DNA of 64,000 nucleotides from Pseudomonas svalbardensis. Its GTDB lineage: Bacteria > Pseudomonadota > Gammaproteobacteria > Pseudomonadales > Pseudomonadaceae. The stretch spans positions 3,731,501 through 3,795,500 of the forward strand of contig NZ_CP125619.1 of the NCBI RefSeq assembly GCF_030053115.1, given 5' to 3'. The translations under genes and the position numbers were made by a program. This document shows, piece after piece, positions 18,542-30,311 of the stretch; position 1 is the first letter of the stretch; each line of letters opens with the position of its first letter. The notes under the pieces are model-generated. The model worked only from the letters and a program-made list of their open reading frames with translations. It did no database searches and had not been told where the DNA came from.

Positions 18542-19432
18542 ATGGAACGGACCCTGCAAAACCCAACGACGGAAAAGACCGCGAGCGGATGGCTCAACGG
18601 ATTCATCGGCGTGCTGATTTTCAGCGGCTCGCTGCCGGCCACACGGCTGGCCGTGCTGGAATTCGATCCGGTGTTCCTGACCGTTGCCCGAGCGGCGATT
18701 GCCGGGCTCCTGGCGCTTTGCATGCTGGTGCTGTTTAAAGAACAACGTCCCGCCAAGCGTCAGCTTTTTCCTTTGGCTATCGTGGCAATGGGCGTCGTAG
18801 TAGGGTTTCCACTGCTGACGGCGCTGGCGCTTCAGTACGTGACGTCGGCGCATTCCATCGTCTTCGTTGGCCTGTTGCCGCTCGCCACTGCGGTGTTCGG
18901 CGTGTTGCGCGGCGGGGAGCGTCCCCGGCCGGTGTTCTGGTTCTTCTCGGTGCTGGGCAGCGCGTTGGTCGTGGGGTTTGCGGTCTCTCAGGGCCTGACC
19001 GCTTCGCCGACCGGCGACATCCTCATGCTGCTGGCCATCCTCGCCTGCGGGCTGGGTTATGCAGAAGGCGCAAAGCTTTCAAGAACACTGGGTGGCTGGC
19101 AGGTGATCTCTTGGGCATTGCTGCTGTCGCTGCCCGTCATGGTCCCGCTGACCTGGTTCATGGCCCCGGCTTCGTTCTCGGGAATCACCCCATCCGCGTG
19201 GCTCAGCCTGGCTTACGTATCGGTCTTCAGCATGCTGATCGGCTTCGTATTCTGGTACCGCGGGCTGGCCCAAGGGGGGATTGCCGCCGTCGGCCAGCTG
19301 CAACTGCTACAGCCGTTTTTTGGTTTGGCGCTGGCGGCCACGCTGCTTCACGAGCACGTCAGCATCGGCATGCTGGGGGTTACCGTCGCGGTGATCCTTT
19401 GCGTGGCCGGGGCGAGAAAGTTTTCGAAGTGA
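18542..19432 (+). CDS. EamA/DMT-family exporter
   Basis: A 296-residue inner-membrane protein with about ten hydrophobic helices and two EamA repeats (about residues 20-145 and 160-290). The motifs FSGSLPATRLAVLEFDPVFLTVARA and VFWYRGLAQGGIAAVGQLQLLQPF are typical of the drug/metabolite transporter superfamily, whose bacterial members mostly export amino acids or their analogues. It is divergent from, and probably regulated by, the MocR protein. The last 53 bases overlap the 3' end of the convergent gene at 19380-19787. Confidence 0.88.
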   Translation: MERTLQNPTTEKTASGWLNGFIGVLIFSGSLPATRLAVLEFDPVFLTVARAAIAGLLALCMLVLFKEQRPAKRQLFPLAIVAMGVVVGFPLLTALALQYVTSAHSIVFVGLLPLATAVFGVLRGGERPRPVFWFFSVLGSALVVGFAVSQGLTASPTGDILMLLAILACGLGYAEGAKLSRTLGGWQVISWALLLSLPVMVPLTWFMAPASFSGITPSAWLSLAYVSVFSMLIGFVFWYRGLAQGGIAAVGQLQLLQPFFGLALAATLLHEHVSIGMLGVTVAVILCVAGARKFSK

Positions 19433-19787
19433 GCGGGCGCAACAAGCGTTGCTGCCAGTTTCCGCCATTGGCGCGCTGACACTCCTCTTCAGAATCGAAC
19501 TGCACATGGGCCGATACCGGGCTGACGGGAACGTCCGCTTCGCTTAACGCCATTGCAGTCAACTCGACCATGCGCTCGCCCTGCCCACTGGCCAGCGCCT
19601 GATCCTTGTTGGCCTGCGTATCGAAGACCCAGATGACCCTCAGACTGGAGGGAAACAGGTCGTAATCGATCTCGTGGGTCAGCCAGCAGAACCCGACGAT
19701 GTCCACTTTGGCCGTCTCACACGCCTCGGTCAGGGTGGCAATCAGGCGACGCTCGATGTGCGCCTGATCGCGTTTGCTTAACGGCAT
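19380..19787 (-). CDS. Conserved hypothetical protein (Pseudomonas family)
   Basis: A 135-residue protein with no signal peptide or membrane segment. The body (SKRDQAHIERRLIATLTEAC, DIVGFCWLTHEIDYDLFP, RVIWVFDTQANKDQALASGQ, HVQFDSEEECQRANGGNWQQ) looks like a small cytosolic alpha/beta protein that I have seen annotated, without good basis, as a Fis-family regulator. The last 18 or so residues are basic and are encoded antisense to the 3' end of the EamA gene, so this tail may be a strain-specific extension. Function unknown. Confidence 0.7.
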   Translation of the reverse strand: MPLSKRDQAHIERRLIATLTEACETAKVDIVGFCWLTHEIDYDLFPSSLRVIWVFDTQANKDQALASGQGERMVELTAMALSEADVPVSPVSAHVQFDSEEECQRANGGNWQQRLLRPLTSKTFSPRPRKGSPRR

Positions 19788-19960
19788 GGTTGGGTCCTTG
19801 TGACGGGTAAAAAGAAGCCATCATACGACACCTCCATGTCCTCTTTGGCGGACGCACTGCGCCCAGCGCAAATATGTCTCTTGCCCCCGTGAACCTTGTG
19901 TTGAAGCCCCAGTCATAGCCGAGCCGTGAATTCCACTTGCCCGCTCAGAGCTATTCATCC

Positions 19961-20821
19961 ATGCGCCAAACCCTCCTGTCCGTTCGCGTTGCCTCGCTCT
20001 GTTTCATTCCTCTGTTTTCCCTGTTCGCCAACCCCGCCCACGCCGGTGCCGAAAGGCAGTTGGTGGAAGCCATCAACGACTACCGCGCTCACCCCGATCG
20101 CTGCTTGGGACGCGCCGGCCGAGCGTTATCGCCATTGGCGTTGAAGTCGAACCTGGCCTTGCCGATCGGCTATGGCGGCGGTTTGCGCGATCGATTGAAA
20201 GCGTCCGGCTATCAGGCGGTGACGGTGCGCACCATTCGCGTGGTCGGTGCGCAGGATGCCGATGAGGCCTTCGACATGCTCCAGAGTGATTACTGCGGGG
20301 CATTGCTCGATACCCAATTTGCCGACATTGGCGTCAGTCGTGCCCGGAGTGAGTGGCAGGTGGTGCTGGCGCAACCCGTGCTGGACAATCGTGTGGGTGA
20401 TTCGCGAGCCGTCAGCAAAGCGTTGCTGGCACAGGTCAATGCGGCACGCTCAAAGCCGCGCCTCTGCGGTCGTCAGCGCTTCGCCGCCGCACGGTCATTG
20501 GCCTGGAACGCAGCCCTGGGCGCTGCGGCGCAAGGGCACAGCAAAGCGATGGCCTACGGCAACTACTTCGCCCACCAGGACCCCGACGGTGACATGCCCG
20601 CGGACCGGGCCAGAGCGGCTGGTTTCCGTGGCCGGCAGATCGGCGAGAACATCGCTGCCGGCCAGGGTTCACCGAGCAAGGCAATGTCGGGCTGGCTGGC
20701 CAGCCCGGGGCATTGCGCCAACCTGATGAACCCGATGTATACCCAAATGGGCGCAGCCTATGCGGCGGACGCGCGTAGCGATGAAGGCGTTTATTGGACG
20801 ATGTTGTTTGGCGCACCTTGA
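19961..20821 (+). CDS. Secreted CAP-domain (SCP/PR1-like) protein
   Basis: A 286-residue exported protein. The Sec signal peptide runs VRVASLCFIPLFSLFANPAHAGA. The C-terminal half is a CAP domain: LLAQVNAARSKPRLCG, LAWNAALGAAAQGHSKAMA, the conserved NYFAHQDPDG with its His, then IGENIAAGQGSP and WLASPGHCANLMNP. The first half (residues 25-150) has a weaker, perhaps degenerate CAP-like start (LVEAINDYRAHPDRC). Bacterial YkwD-type CAP proteins are periplasmic or secreted with unclear activity. The ATG at 19961 is chosen because it begins a normal signal peptide. Confidence 0.85.
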   Translation: MRQTLLSVRVASLCFIPLFSLFANPAHAGAERQLVEAINDYRAHPDRCLGRAGRALSPLALKSNLALPIGYGGGLRDRLKASGYQAVTVRTIRVVGAQDADEAFDMLQSDYCGALLDTQFADIGVSRARSEWQVVLAQPVLDNRVGDSRAVSKALLAQVNAARSKPRLCGRQRFAAARSLAWNAALGAAAQGHSKAMAYGNYFAHQDPDGDMPADRARAAGFRGRQIGENIAAGQGSPSKAMSGWLASPGHCANLMNPMYTQMGAAYAADARSDEGVYWTMLFGAP

Positions 20822-20837
20822 ATGATTGAGCGGCGCC

Positions 20838-21467
20838 TTATTGAGGGCGCCGCACCGCCCTCACCTTTCCACTGCCACCGCCGCCGCAAAAAAACTGATC
20901 GCCACCGTCCGATTCAAGCCCCGACACGCCGACGCCGGCCGGCAGCTTCACGCTCTCCAGCACCTCGCCGGTGGTCGAATCGATATGGCGTAACTCACTC
21001 TCGTCTTCTTCCCAGGTGCCATGCCAAAGCTGCCCCTCGACCCAGGTCACCCCGGTGACAAAGCGGTTGGATTCAAGGGTGCGCAGAATCGCGCCGGTCT
21101 CGGGATCGATTTGATGAATCTTGCGATCCCGATATTCACCGACCCACAACGTCCCTTCCGCCCACGTCAGCCCTGAGTCACTGCCGCCAGGCGCCGGGAT
21201 AGTCGCGAGTACACGGCCGGTCTGCGGGTCAATTTTCTGGATGCGATCCTCGGCGATCTGGAACAGGTGCTGGCCGTCGAAGGCGGTGCCGGCATGGGCG
21301 GCGACATCGATTGAACGCACTGTCTTGCCGCTCGCAGGGTCCAGGGCGTTGAGTTTGTCGCCGGTGGCAAACCACACGTGCTGGCCGTCCCAGGTGACGC
21401 CATGCACCTTGTCGACACCGGCAAAGGGTCCATATTCACGGAGGATTTGGGCTGCTGACTGTTTCAT
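20838..21467 (-). CDS. Cytosolic beta-propeller protein (PQQ/YVTN-like repeats)
   Basis: A 209-residue protein without a signal peptide. It is made of strand-rich repeats: GVTWDGQHVWFATGDKLNALDP, AFDGQHLFQIAEDRIQKIDP, GLTWAEGTLWVGEYRDRKIHQI, GVTWVEGQLWHGTW. Each repeat ends in a D-P-x-T/S-G turn, the mark of PQQ-like/YVTN propellers and glutaminyl-cyclotransferase-like proteins. Too short for seven full blades, it has about five. The gene begins 36 bases after the stop of the putative regulator gene, so the two are probably co-transcribed. Function unknown. Confidence 0.75.
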   Translation of the reverse strand: MKQSAAQILREYGPFAGVDKVHGVTWDGQHVWFATGDKLNALDPASGKTVRSIDVAAHAGTAFDGQHLFQIAEDRIQKIDPQTGRVLATIPAPGGSDSGLTWAEGTLWVGEYRDRKIHQIDPETGAILRTLESNRFVTGVTWVEGQLWHGTWEEDESELRHIDSTTGEVLESVKLPAGVGVSGLESDGGDQFFCGGGGSGKVRAVRRPQ

Positions 21468-21503
21468 GTTGGCATTCCTCGTTACGGGTGGGTGGCGTTC
21501 ATC

Positions 21504-22724
21504 CTAGTCACTCGGCAGTGGCACCGGGAGTAACAAGGTCGTCGCGAAACCCGGCACCGGCGGGGTCATCCAGCGACGTGCCCGACCGCGACCGAACGAC
21601 TGCACCTTGCCCGCGCGGGCCAGTTCATCGAGCGCTCGTTGCACCGTGCGCTGGCTGGCACCGAGGGCCAGCGCCAGGGCCGAGCTCGACCACGACTCAC
21701 CGTCGACGAGGAAAGCGAACACCTGCGCGTGCTTCTCTTCGGCGTGTTGCGCCAGCACCACAACGTCAGAGGCAACCAGCGCCACCAGCGCAAAACCCCG
21801 TTGGGTTGCAGTCACGCCGGCCAAGGGTTTAAGCATCGCACGCAGTCGCCCGATTTCGACTCTCAATCGTGCGCGAAGGGACTCATCGGCGTGCTTCAAA
21901 CGAAAGGCCTGGGTAATCAGCGTTTCCCTCGACACGTCGGCCGGCCACGCTTCGGCCAGTGCCCGTGCGAGGGCGAACAAGACCGGGCGTGTGGCGAGGG
22001 AAACCGACATGCCGGCACCACGCACGACGTAGCGACAGGCGTCCACGACCAGCGACGTGGACGCGAGCAACGCTTCAACCTCATCCAGCAACAGAGGCCG
22101 TTCTTCGCCATGGGCAATCAAACGCGCGACGGGCGTGTTCAGGACAAGGGCAGCGTTTTCCACCTCGGCCGTCAGCGCAGGAATATCGGCGTCGCGCGCG
22201 GCGTGCTCGGCCCTCGTGAGTGCAGACCGCGCCTTGTTCGTCTCGAGTCGCCGCATCGCGATCCCCGCCACGACCAGTTCGTGGGCGGCGCGCAATGCCG
22301 GCGGCAATGGCGCGGGGTCAAGCTCGGCGAGCAGCACGTCGGCCTCGTCGAGATGCCCGATCAGCAGCAAACGCCGGATCTGCAGATACCGCGCATGAGC
22401 GGCGTTCACTCGATCGCCGTGTGCCTCAAGCGTCACCCGCGCAGCCTCGAGTGCCTTCACCGGCCAGCCCAACTCCCGGGAGGCCAGCGCGATCTCGGCC
22501 TCGGCGACCACGCACCGCGCCCGAGCCAATGCCTCCTTCGGACCGAAGGCCCGCGCCGCCCTCTGCACCAGCGCCTTGGCTCGCACCAGGTCGCCCAGTT
22601 GCGCCATCGCAATCCCGCGCAACGCCAGCGCCGGCGCATCGTCGCGCAACGCGACCCGGTTCAGCGCGCCGAGCGGATCACCCGCAGCCAGCGCCTGCGC
22701 TGCGGCCGTGATCAGCGAGTCCAT
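21504..22724 (-). CDS. Putative transcriptional regulator with TPR-like N-terminus and C-terminal HTH
   Basis: A 406-residue protein rich in Ala and Leu. The first 200 residues read as helical repeat pairs (ALRGIAMAQLGDLVRAKALV, ARYLQIRRLLLIGHLDEADV). The middle, with LRARLRVEIGRLRAMLKPL, looks like a signalling or winged-helix domain as in SARP/OmpR-like proteins. The C-terminus has a clear helix-turn-helix (SSSALALALGASQRTVQRAL, followed by AGKVQSFGRGRARRWM). It probably controls the downstream propeller gene. There is no signal peptide, and the effector is unknown. Confidence 0.68.
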   Translation of the reverse strand: MDSLITAAAQALAAGDPLGALNRVALRDDAPALALRGIAMAQLGDLVRAKALVQRAARAFGPKEALARARCVVAEAEIALASRELGWPVKALEAARVTLEAHGDRVNAAHARYLQIRRLLLIGHLDEADVLLAELDPAPLPPALRAAHELVVAGIAMRRLETNKARSALTRAEHAARDADIPALTAEVENAALVLNTPVARLIAHGEERPLLLDEVEALLASTSLVVDACRYVVRGAGMSVSLATRPVLFALARALAEAWPADVSRETLITQAFRLKHADESLRARLRVEIGRLRAMLKPLAGVTATQRGFALVALVASDVVVLAQHAEEKHAQVFAFLVDGESWSSSALALALGASQRTVQRALDELARAGKVQSFGRGRARRWMTPPVPGFATTLLLPVPLPSD

Positions 22725-22853
22725 CGCAATCCCGCCACCGTTGTCACTCCCACCGTCGGATGTTCGCTGTTGAGTCTAATTCACGATCCTCCACCAGGCT
22801 TCCCCAGAAGCGCTCGTAACTCTTGTTTCGCAGCACGACAGGACAAGCTTTAT

Positions 22854-23360
22854 CTATGCGCATGGGATTTCCACGCTTTTGGCTTCGGTGAGCAACCGCA
22901 TGTTTATCAGCGCCACACGACGCCCATCCGGCGCCAACCGCTCCTCAACCCCATACGGCACAAACCCGAGCTGCGGATACAGAAGCAGCCCTGCCGTATT
23001 CTCGTTGAAGCACGACAGCTGCACCTCGCGTGCCCGATGACGTTCAAACGCCAGCCTCACCATCGTCTGCACCAAAAACTTCGCGATCCCTTTCCCCCGA
23101 GCCTTGGGCGACACGATCACGTTGCCTATCGCGCAAACGCCATCGCGCTCAAACCTGTAAAAGTTAGCAAAGCCCATCACAGAACCGTCCGCCTCAACCA
23201 CCGTTGAGTCGGAACGTTGAGCAATCGAAGCCTGCAGTTGATCCTCCGTCAGCGGGTACTGAGCCTTCGGGAACATAAAAAACAGCTCTTGGGGATTTTG
23301 AGGAAAGTCGCAAATCGTCAGGACATCTTCAGCGCTGACGGGGCGGTGGGTCAGGTGCAT
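22854..23360 (-). CDS. GNAT-family N-acetyltransferase
   Basis: A 168-residue GNAT protein. The acetyl-CoA pyrophosphate-binding motif A is visible as IGNVIVSPKARGKGIAKFLVQ, followed by motif B-like FNENTAGLLLYPQLGFVPYGV. The N-terminus (RPVSAEDVLTICDFPQNPQELFFMFPKAQYPLT) is characteristic of a subgroup of small-molecule acetyltransferases. The acceptor is unknown. It is monocistronic; a 314-base region without a gene follows upstream. Confidence 0.87.
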   Translation of the reverse strand: MHLTHRPVSAEDVLTICDFPQNPQELFFMFPKAQYPLTEDQLQASIAQRSDSTVVEADGSVMGFANFYRFERDGVCAIGNVIVSPKARGKGIAKFLVQTMVRLAFERHRAREVQLSCFNENTAGLLLYPQLGFVPYGVEERLAPDGRRVALINMRLLTEAKSVEIPCA

Positions 23361-23674
23361 GGCTTGGATCCATCCAAGTGTCGGGGTGACAGATTACTTT
23401 TTGCAGGGGATGGATAGAAGCTTCCATTTCAGGTTCGCCACGGCTCCGGTCCGACTTTTGCGACCAACGGCGGGGATGGTCGATCAGTCCCGTGGTGCCG
23501 AAGCGAAAACCGTCTAATCCGATGGTTTCAGCCCATCAATCAGACTTGGATCGTCGACTGCGCAGCACGCCACAAATAATTGCTTACAAAATAGAAAATC
23601 ATTAAACCCGATCGTGTACTACCGAGTGTTAGTTTGAGCGCTTTATCGGGCCATGAGATGCCAAAGTCTTAATT
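23361..23674. other. Intergenic region between GNAT and sialidase-like genes
   Basis: About 314 bases holding the divergent 5' regions of both genes. The right half (about 23560-23640) is AT-rich and likely carries the promoter for the sialidase/LTA-synthase cassette. No conserved RNA, repeat or convincing small ORF was seen. Confidence 0.5.
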
Positions 23675-24973
23675 ATGCGCATCAAACTTCCCAGCGTTCC
23701 TGCCTTCGGTGCATACCTTGCACTCTCTTGCCTTTTTGCGGCTGCATGGTTCGTCAATCCTGCCAATACGCATTCCTCCTTTGCCCTGGTAAATCCAGTA
23801 ATGGCAGTGGCCGGCCAAGTGGCCAAGCCCATCTATACCAGCCGTTTCGCCTCCTCCGGGCTGGTGGATTTCGTGCATTCCTCGGCGGTGACCGCCTTGC
23901 CCGACGGTAGCTTGATGACGGTCTGGTTCGCTGGCTCCCGCGAAGGCGCGGCCGATGTGCAGGTGCGCTCTGCCCGTTTCGACCCGAAAACCGGCGAGTG
24001 GGGTGCAGAAAAAGTATTGGCGACTCGGGATTCGACCCAACAGGGCACCCGAAAATACATTCGCAAGCTGGGCAATCCGGTGGTTGCCCTCGCGCCGGAT
24101 AATCGCGTGTGGCTGTTCTACGTGTCCGTGTCCATGGGTGGCTGGGCCGGCAGCGCGGTCAATGTGATGGTTTCAGACGACTTCGGTGAACATTGGTCCG
24201 CTCCGCGCCAGCTGATTACTTCACCCTTTCTGAACATCAGCACCCTGGTCCGGTCGGCACCGGTGTTTCATGCCGACGGCTCCATCGGTTTGCCGGTCTA
24301 CCACGAGTTTCTGGGCAAGTTTGCCGAGTACCTCTACTTGAGCGCAGACGGCGATGTGATCGACAAATTCCGCATCAGCTACGGCAAAAACTCATTGCAA
24401 CCCACGGTGGTTCCACTGGACGGCCAGCGCGGCATCGCCTTGCTGCGCTATGCCGGCAACACCCACCACCGCGTGCTGGCGACCCGCACCGAAGACGCCG
24501 GTCAAACCTGGAGCGAACCTTATCCGCTCGATCCTTCGAATCCGAACTCATCGTTGGCCGCCGTCGCGACGCCCGAACATGGGTTGCTGGTGGCGCTCAA
24601 CGACCTGCAGGAGGGGCGTTTCAAGCTGAGTCTGTATGGGACCGACGCAGAAATGGACGATTGGCGCTCGTTGCGGGACCTGGACAAGTCACCTGATCCC
24701 GAAGGCGCTCCGTTTTCCCCCGAGGCCTACAAGGAAATCATCGGTAAAGAGTTCCGCGGTTCCAGCGGCGCGCTTCGCCAACCGCTGGAGGCGCAGTTCC
24801 TGGACAACCTCGACAACCGTGTCTGTAAAAACCAAGGGTGTGAGTTTGAATATGAATACCCGTACTTCATCCGCAGCCCCGACGGGATGTATCACTTGGT
24901 TTATTCCTGGAACAACACCTTCATCAAGCACGTCACCTTTAACGATGCATGGCTTAACGAGCGTCGCAAATGA
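23675..24973 (+). CDS. Exported sialidase/BNR-repeat family protein
   Basis: A 432-residue protein with an N-terminal hydrophobic signal or anchor (YLALSCLFAAAWFV). It has a six-bladed sialidase-like propeller shown by two Asp-boxes (SDDFGEHW and TEDAGQTW) and SSAVTALPDGSLMTVWFAGSREG, which matches the Arg-bearing RIP region of sialidases only loosely. The family includes sialidases, and related plant and bacterial proteins of unknown substrate. It probably acts on a glycan in the periplasm or at the surface. Its stop overlaps the next start (ATGA at 24970), so it is the first gene of a coupled cassette with a membrane protein and an LTA-synthase-like enzyme. Confidence 0.83.
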   Translation: MRIKLPSVPAFGAYLALSCLFAAAWFVNPANTHSSFALVNPVMAVAGQVAKPIYTSRFASSGLVDFVHSSAVTALPDGSLMTVWFAGSREGAADVQVRSARFDPKTGEWGAEKVLATRDSTQQGTRKYIRKLGNPVVALAPDNRVWLFYVSVSMGGWAGSAVNVMVSDDFGEHWSAPRQLITSPFLNISTLVRSAPVFHADGSIGLPVYHEFLGKFAEYLYLSADGDVIDKFRISYGKNSLQPTVVPLDGQRGIALLRYAGNTHHRVLATRTEDAGQTWSEPYPLDPSNPNSSLAAVATPEHGLLVALNDLQEGRFKLSLYGTDAEMDDWRSLRDLDKSPDPEGAPFSPEAYKEIIGKEFRGSSGALRQPLEAQFLDNLDNRVCKNQGCEFEYEYPYFIRSPDGMYHLVYSWNNTFIKHVTFNDAWLNERRK

Positions 24974-25584
24974 TCAGCCTGTGGCAAGCCCATGTCAGCT
25001 TCGCACTGATCATCTTCCTGGTGCTGCCCTCTTTCGGCTTGCACAGGACCTGGCGGATCGCACTGTTGGCCGTATTGCTGGCAGCCAGCTTCATATCGCT
25101 GGACGGGTTATCGTTGGCCGCCTATTTGCGCAGCTACATTGATGACCTGGCGATCACCTCCATGGTGTTCATGGCGTGGGGCTGCTTGCGTCGGCTGGAC
25201 ATCCTGCCACCTGCGCGGGGTAAAACCGGCGTACTGATCCTCTTCGCCGCGATGGCCCTGGTGCTGTACCCGGCAACCCTGGGCATGAGTGATCTGGACC
25301 CCTATCGGTTTGGCTACAGCCCGCGCCCCATGCTGATTTTCGTCGCTGCGCTGACACTGGGCCTGTTTTACCTGCGCAACGGCCTGGCCGTCGTGATGCT
25401 GGCCAGCGCGACCCTGGCCTTCATTGCCGGGATCAAACCTTCGCAAAACTATTGGGATTACCTGGTTGATCCACTGCTGGGTCTGTATTGCTGCATGGCA
25501 CTGCTGATGCCTGCCGTGCGCTGGACGTATCGCCGGGCAACCAAGCGCCACGGTGCAGTGGGCGATGTGTCCAGTTCCGTTTGA
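24970..25584 (+). CDS. Small integral membrane protein of the sialidase/LTA-synthase cassette
   Basis: A 204-residue protein with five to six hydrophobic segments (AHVSFALIIFLVLPSFGL, IALLAVLLAASFISL, VLILFAAMALVLYPATL, MLIFVAALTLGLFYL, LLGLYCCMALLMPAV). Its ATG overlaps the sialidase-like stop by four bases and its end lies 32 bases before the LTA-synthase-like gene. No family function is known to me. The tight coupling suggests that it assists synthesis or transport of the same envelope glycan or phosphoglycerol decoration. Confidence 0.8.
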   Translation: MISLWQAHVSFALIIFLVLPSFGLHRTWRIALLAVLLAASFISLDGLSLAAYLRSYIDDLAITSMVFMAWGCLRRLDILPPARGKTGVLILFAAMALVLYPATLGMSDLDPYRFGYSPRPMLIFVAALTLGLFYLRNGLAVVMLASATLAFIAGIKPSQNYWDYLVDPLLGLYCCMALLMPAVRWTYRRATKRHGAVGDVSSSV

Positions 25585-25616
25585 GATTTAACGACTTTAT
25601 TAACAGGGGAACAGGG

Positions 25617-27653
25617 ATGGGTTGGCTGCACTCGAGACGTTTACATTACTGGCTGGGCGCGACAGCGATTACGTTTGCGCTGTTTGCTGTGCTTCGGGTC
25701 ATGTTCTTTTTCGGCTATTCCGGTTTCGACGCCAGAGCGCTGATCGACCAAAATGCCGTCATGGAAACGCTGGGGATCGGCTTTCGTTTCGATTTGCGCC
25801 TGGCCATCCTGGCGATGTTGCCGTTGGCGTTACTGGCCTGGATTCCTCGCTGGAACCTGATCGGCAGCCGTCTGCTTCGCCGGATCGCCCGCGTGTATCT
25901 GGTCGCGGCCCTGAGCGTCCTGCTGCTGATTTACATCATCGATTTTGGTCATTACGCCTACCTGGGCGTGAGGATCAACGCCACCGTGCTGCGCTTTATC
26001 GAGGATGCGCAAATATCCCGTGACATGGTCTGGCAGACCTACCCGGTGATCTGGATTTCATTGGGTTGGCTGGCAACGGTCACGCTGGTGACACTGGCCC
26101 TGGTGCGTCTCGAACGCGTGACGCTGGACCGCCCCCGCAAAGCCATTCGCCGGATTTCCGCGACATTGGGTGGCGCGTTGATGGTCGTGGTGGTGCTGCT
26201 GGGCATTTTAGGTCGTGTCGAAAACATGAACCTTGAGAACCCGGTCCCGTTGCGCTGGAGCGATGCGTTCTTCTCGGGCAATAACCAGGTTGCCGCGCTG
26301 GGCCTGAACCCGGTGTTGTTCCTCTACGACACGGTCAAAGTCGGCCAGTCGCGCTATGACGAAACGCAGGTGCGCGAACACTACGCGGTGATGGCCAACT
26401 ACCTGGGCGTGGACAAGCCCGATCCGCAAACCCTTGATTTCGTCCGTCACCAGGCGCCGCAACCCTACAAAATACCGGGTTCCCGGCCGCCGAACGTGAT
26501 GTTCGTCATGCTCGAATCGCTGGGCACCAGCGCCGTCGGGGCCTACGGCAACCCGATCAATCCGACGCCGAACATCGATCGCCTGGCCACGCAGAGCTGG
26601 TTCTTCGAGCACTTCTATGTGCCCGTGACGGGGACCGCAAAAACCGTATGGGCCAGCATTAGCGGTGTGCCTGACGTCACTCGACAGGAAACCGCGACGC
26701 GTAATCCGTTGATCACCAAGCAAAACACACTGATCAACGCCTTCACCGGTTACGACAAGATCTACACCATCGGCGGCAACTCCGGCTGGGCCAACATGAA
26801 TGCCTTGATTCGGCAAAGCATCGACGGCGTTCGCTTGTTCGAAGAGCGGGACTGGAAGTCCCCGGTGGTGGATGTCTGGGGGATTTCCGATCTGGACCTG
26901 TTCAAGGAAACCGACCAGATCCTGCAAGCACTGCCCAAGGACAAACCGTTCTTCGCCTATGTGCAGACGGCCGGGAACCACCGCCCCTTCACGATTCCCA
27001 GGACCAATGATGGATTCGAGGTCAAGCACCCTACCCTGGCCGAAGTTCAGGCCGCAGGGTCGCGCAGTGTCGAGCAGTACAACGCCGTGCGCTTGCTGGA
27101 CTTCAACATTGGTCGCTTGATGGAAATCGCCAAAGCAGGCGGCTGGTACGACAACACCATTTTCGTGCTGTTTGGCGACCACAACACCCGAATCGCGCAG
27201 ATCCCGTTCCTGGCACCGGCCTACGAGCAACTGGGTCTGGAAAGCAACGCGGTGCCGATGATCATCCACGCACCGGGTTTGCTGGGGACGCGTAAGGTCA
27301 AGGAAGCGGTCGGCCTGGTGGACTTGCTGCCCACCGTGGCGGGCATGGCCGGCCTTGAGTTCCGCAACAGCGGCATGGGCCGTGACATTCAGCAGCCCGC
27401 GCCCGAGGGTGAACGCGTGGTACCGCTGGTACTGCGTGAGGGAACATTCCCGCTGATTGCCGGCGTGACTCAACACTACATGGTGCAGATGGAGCACGAC
27501 GGCAGCTCGCCAAGTCTCCATGACCTGGCCTCACCGACGCCGCTGGACAACGTCGCCGAGCAAAACCCTGAAGAGTTCAAGCGCCTGTCGCAACTGACCC
27601 GCGCCATGCACGAAACCTCAAGGTTGATGCTGTACCAGAACGTGCGAAAGTAG
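25617..27653 (+). CDS. LTA synthase family membrane phosphotransferase
   Basis: A 678-residue protein: five N-terminal transmembrane helices (within residues 8-200) followed by a large periplasmic sulfatase-fold domain. Metal- and substrate-site motifs are NVMFVMLESLGTSAVGAYGN, the nucleophile Thr in VTGTAKTVWASISG and VLFGDHNTRI near the end. In Gram-positives this family polymerises glycerol phosphate; Gram-negative members (OpgB, and lipid A or glycan phosphoethanolamine/phosphoglycerol transferases) decorate periplasmic glucans or surface sugars. ATG at 25617 lies after AACAGGG. As the last gene of the sialidase-like cassette it may add phosphoglycerol groups to a glycan that the first protein recognises. 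Confidence 0.87.
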   Translation: MGWLHSRRLHYWLGATAITFALFAVLRVMFFFGYSGFDARALIDQNAVMETLGIGFRFDLRLAILAMLPLALLAWIPRWNLIGSRLLRRIARVYLVAALSVLLLIYIIDFGHYAYLGVRINATVLRFIEDAQISRDMVWQTYPVIWISLGWLATVTLVTLALVRLERVTLDRPRKAIRRISATLGGALMVVVVLLGILGRVENMNLENPVPLRWSDAFFSGNNQVAALGLNPVLFLYDTVKVGQSRYDETQVREHYAVMANYLGVDKPDPQTLDFVRHQAPQPYKIPGSRPPNVMFVMLESLGTSAVGAYGNPINPTPNIDRLATQSWFFEHFYVPVTGTAKTVWASISGVPDVTRQETATRNPLITKQNTLINAFTGYDKIYTIGGNSGWANMNALIRQSIDGVRLFEERDWKSPVVDVWGISDLDLFKETDQILQALPKDKPFFAYVQTAGNHRPFTIPRTNDGFEVKHPTLAEVQAAGSRSVEQYNAVRLLDFNIGRLMEIAKAGGWYDNTIFVLFGDHNTRIAQIPFLAPAYEQLGLESNAVPMIIHAPGLLGTRKVKEAVGLVDLLPTVAGMAGLEFRNSGMGRDIQQPAPEGERVVPLVLREGTFPLIAGVTQHYMVQMEHDGSSPSLHDLASPTPLDNVAEQNPEEFKRLSQLTRAMHETSRLMLYQNVRK

Positions 27654-27660
27654 CGGCTTT

Positions 27661-27689
27661 CCCGCGTCTATGCTTCAAATAGACGCGGG
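27661..27689 (+). terminator. Stem-loop after the LTA-synthase-like gene
   Basis: CCCGCGTCTA (27661-27670), 9-base loop, TAGACGCGGG (27680-27689): a perfect 10-bp stem starting seven bases after the stop codon. There is no strong U-tract. Confidence 0.65.
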
Positions 27690-30288
<2,599 letters not shown>

Positions 30289-30311
30289 CACGAGCGGTAT
30301 CGCTGAAACTG

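Noticed and set aside
21639-23207. 522-codon plus-strand ORF
   Set aside because: Antisense to the HTH regulator and part of the GNAT gene; low-complexity Arg/Gln/His composition marks it as a shadow.
26208-27521. 437-codon minus-strand ORF
   Set aside because: Antisense shadow of the LTA-synthase-like gene, whose catalytic motifs are intact in the sense frame.
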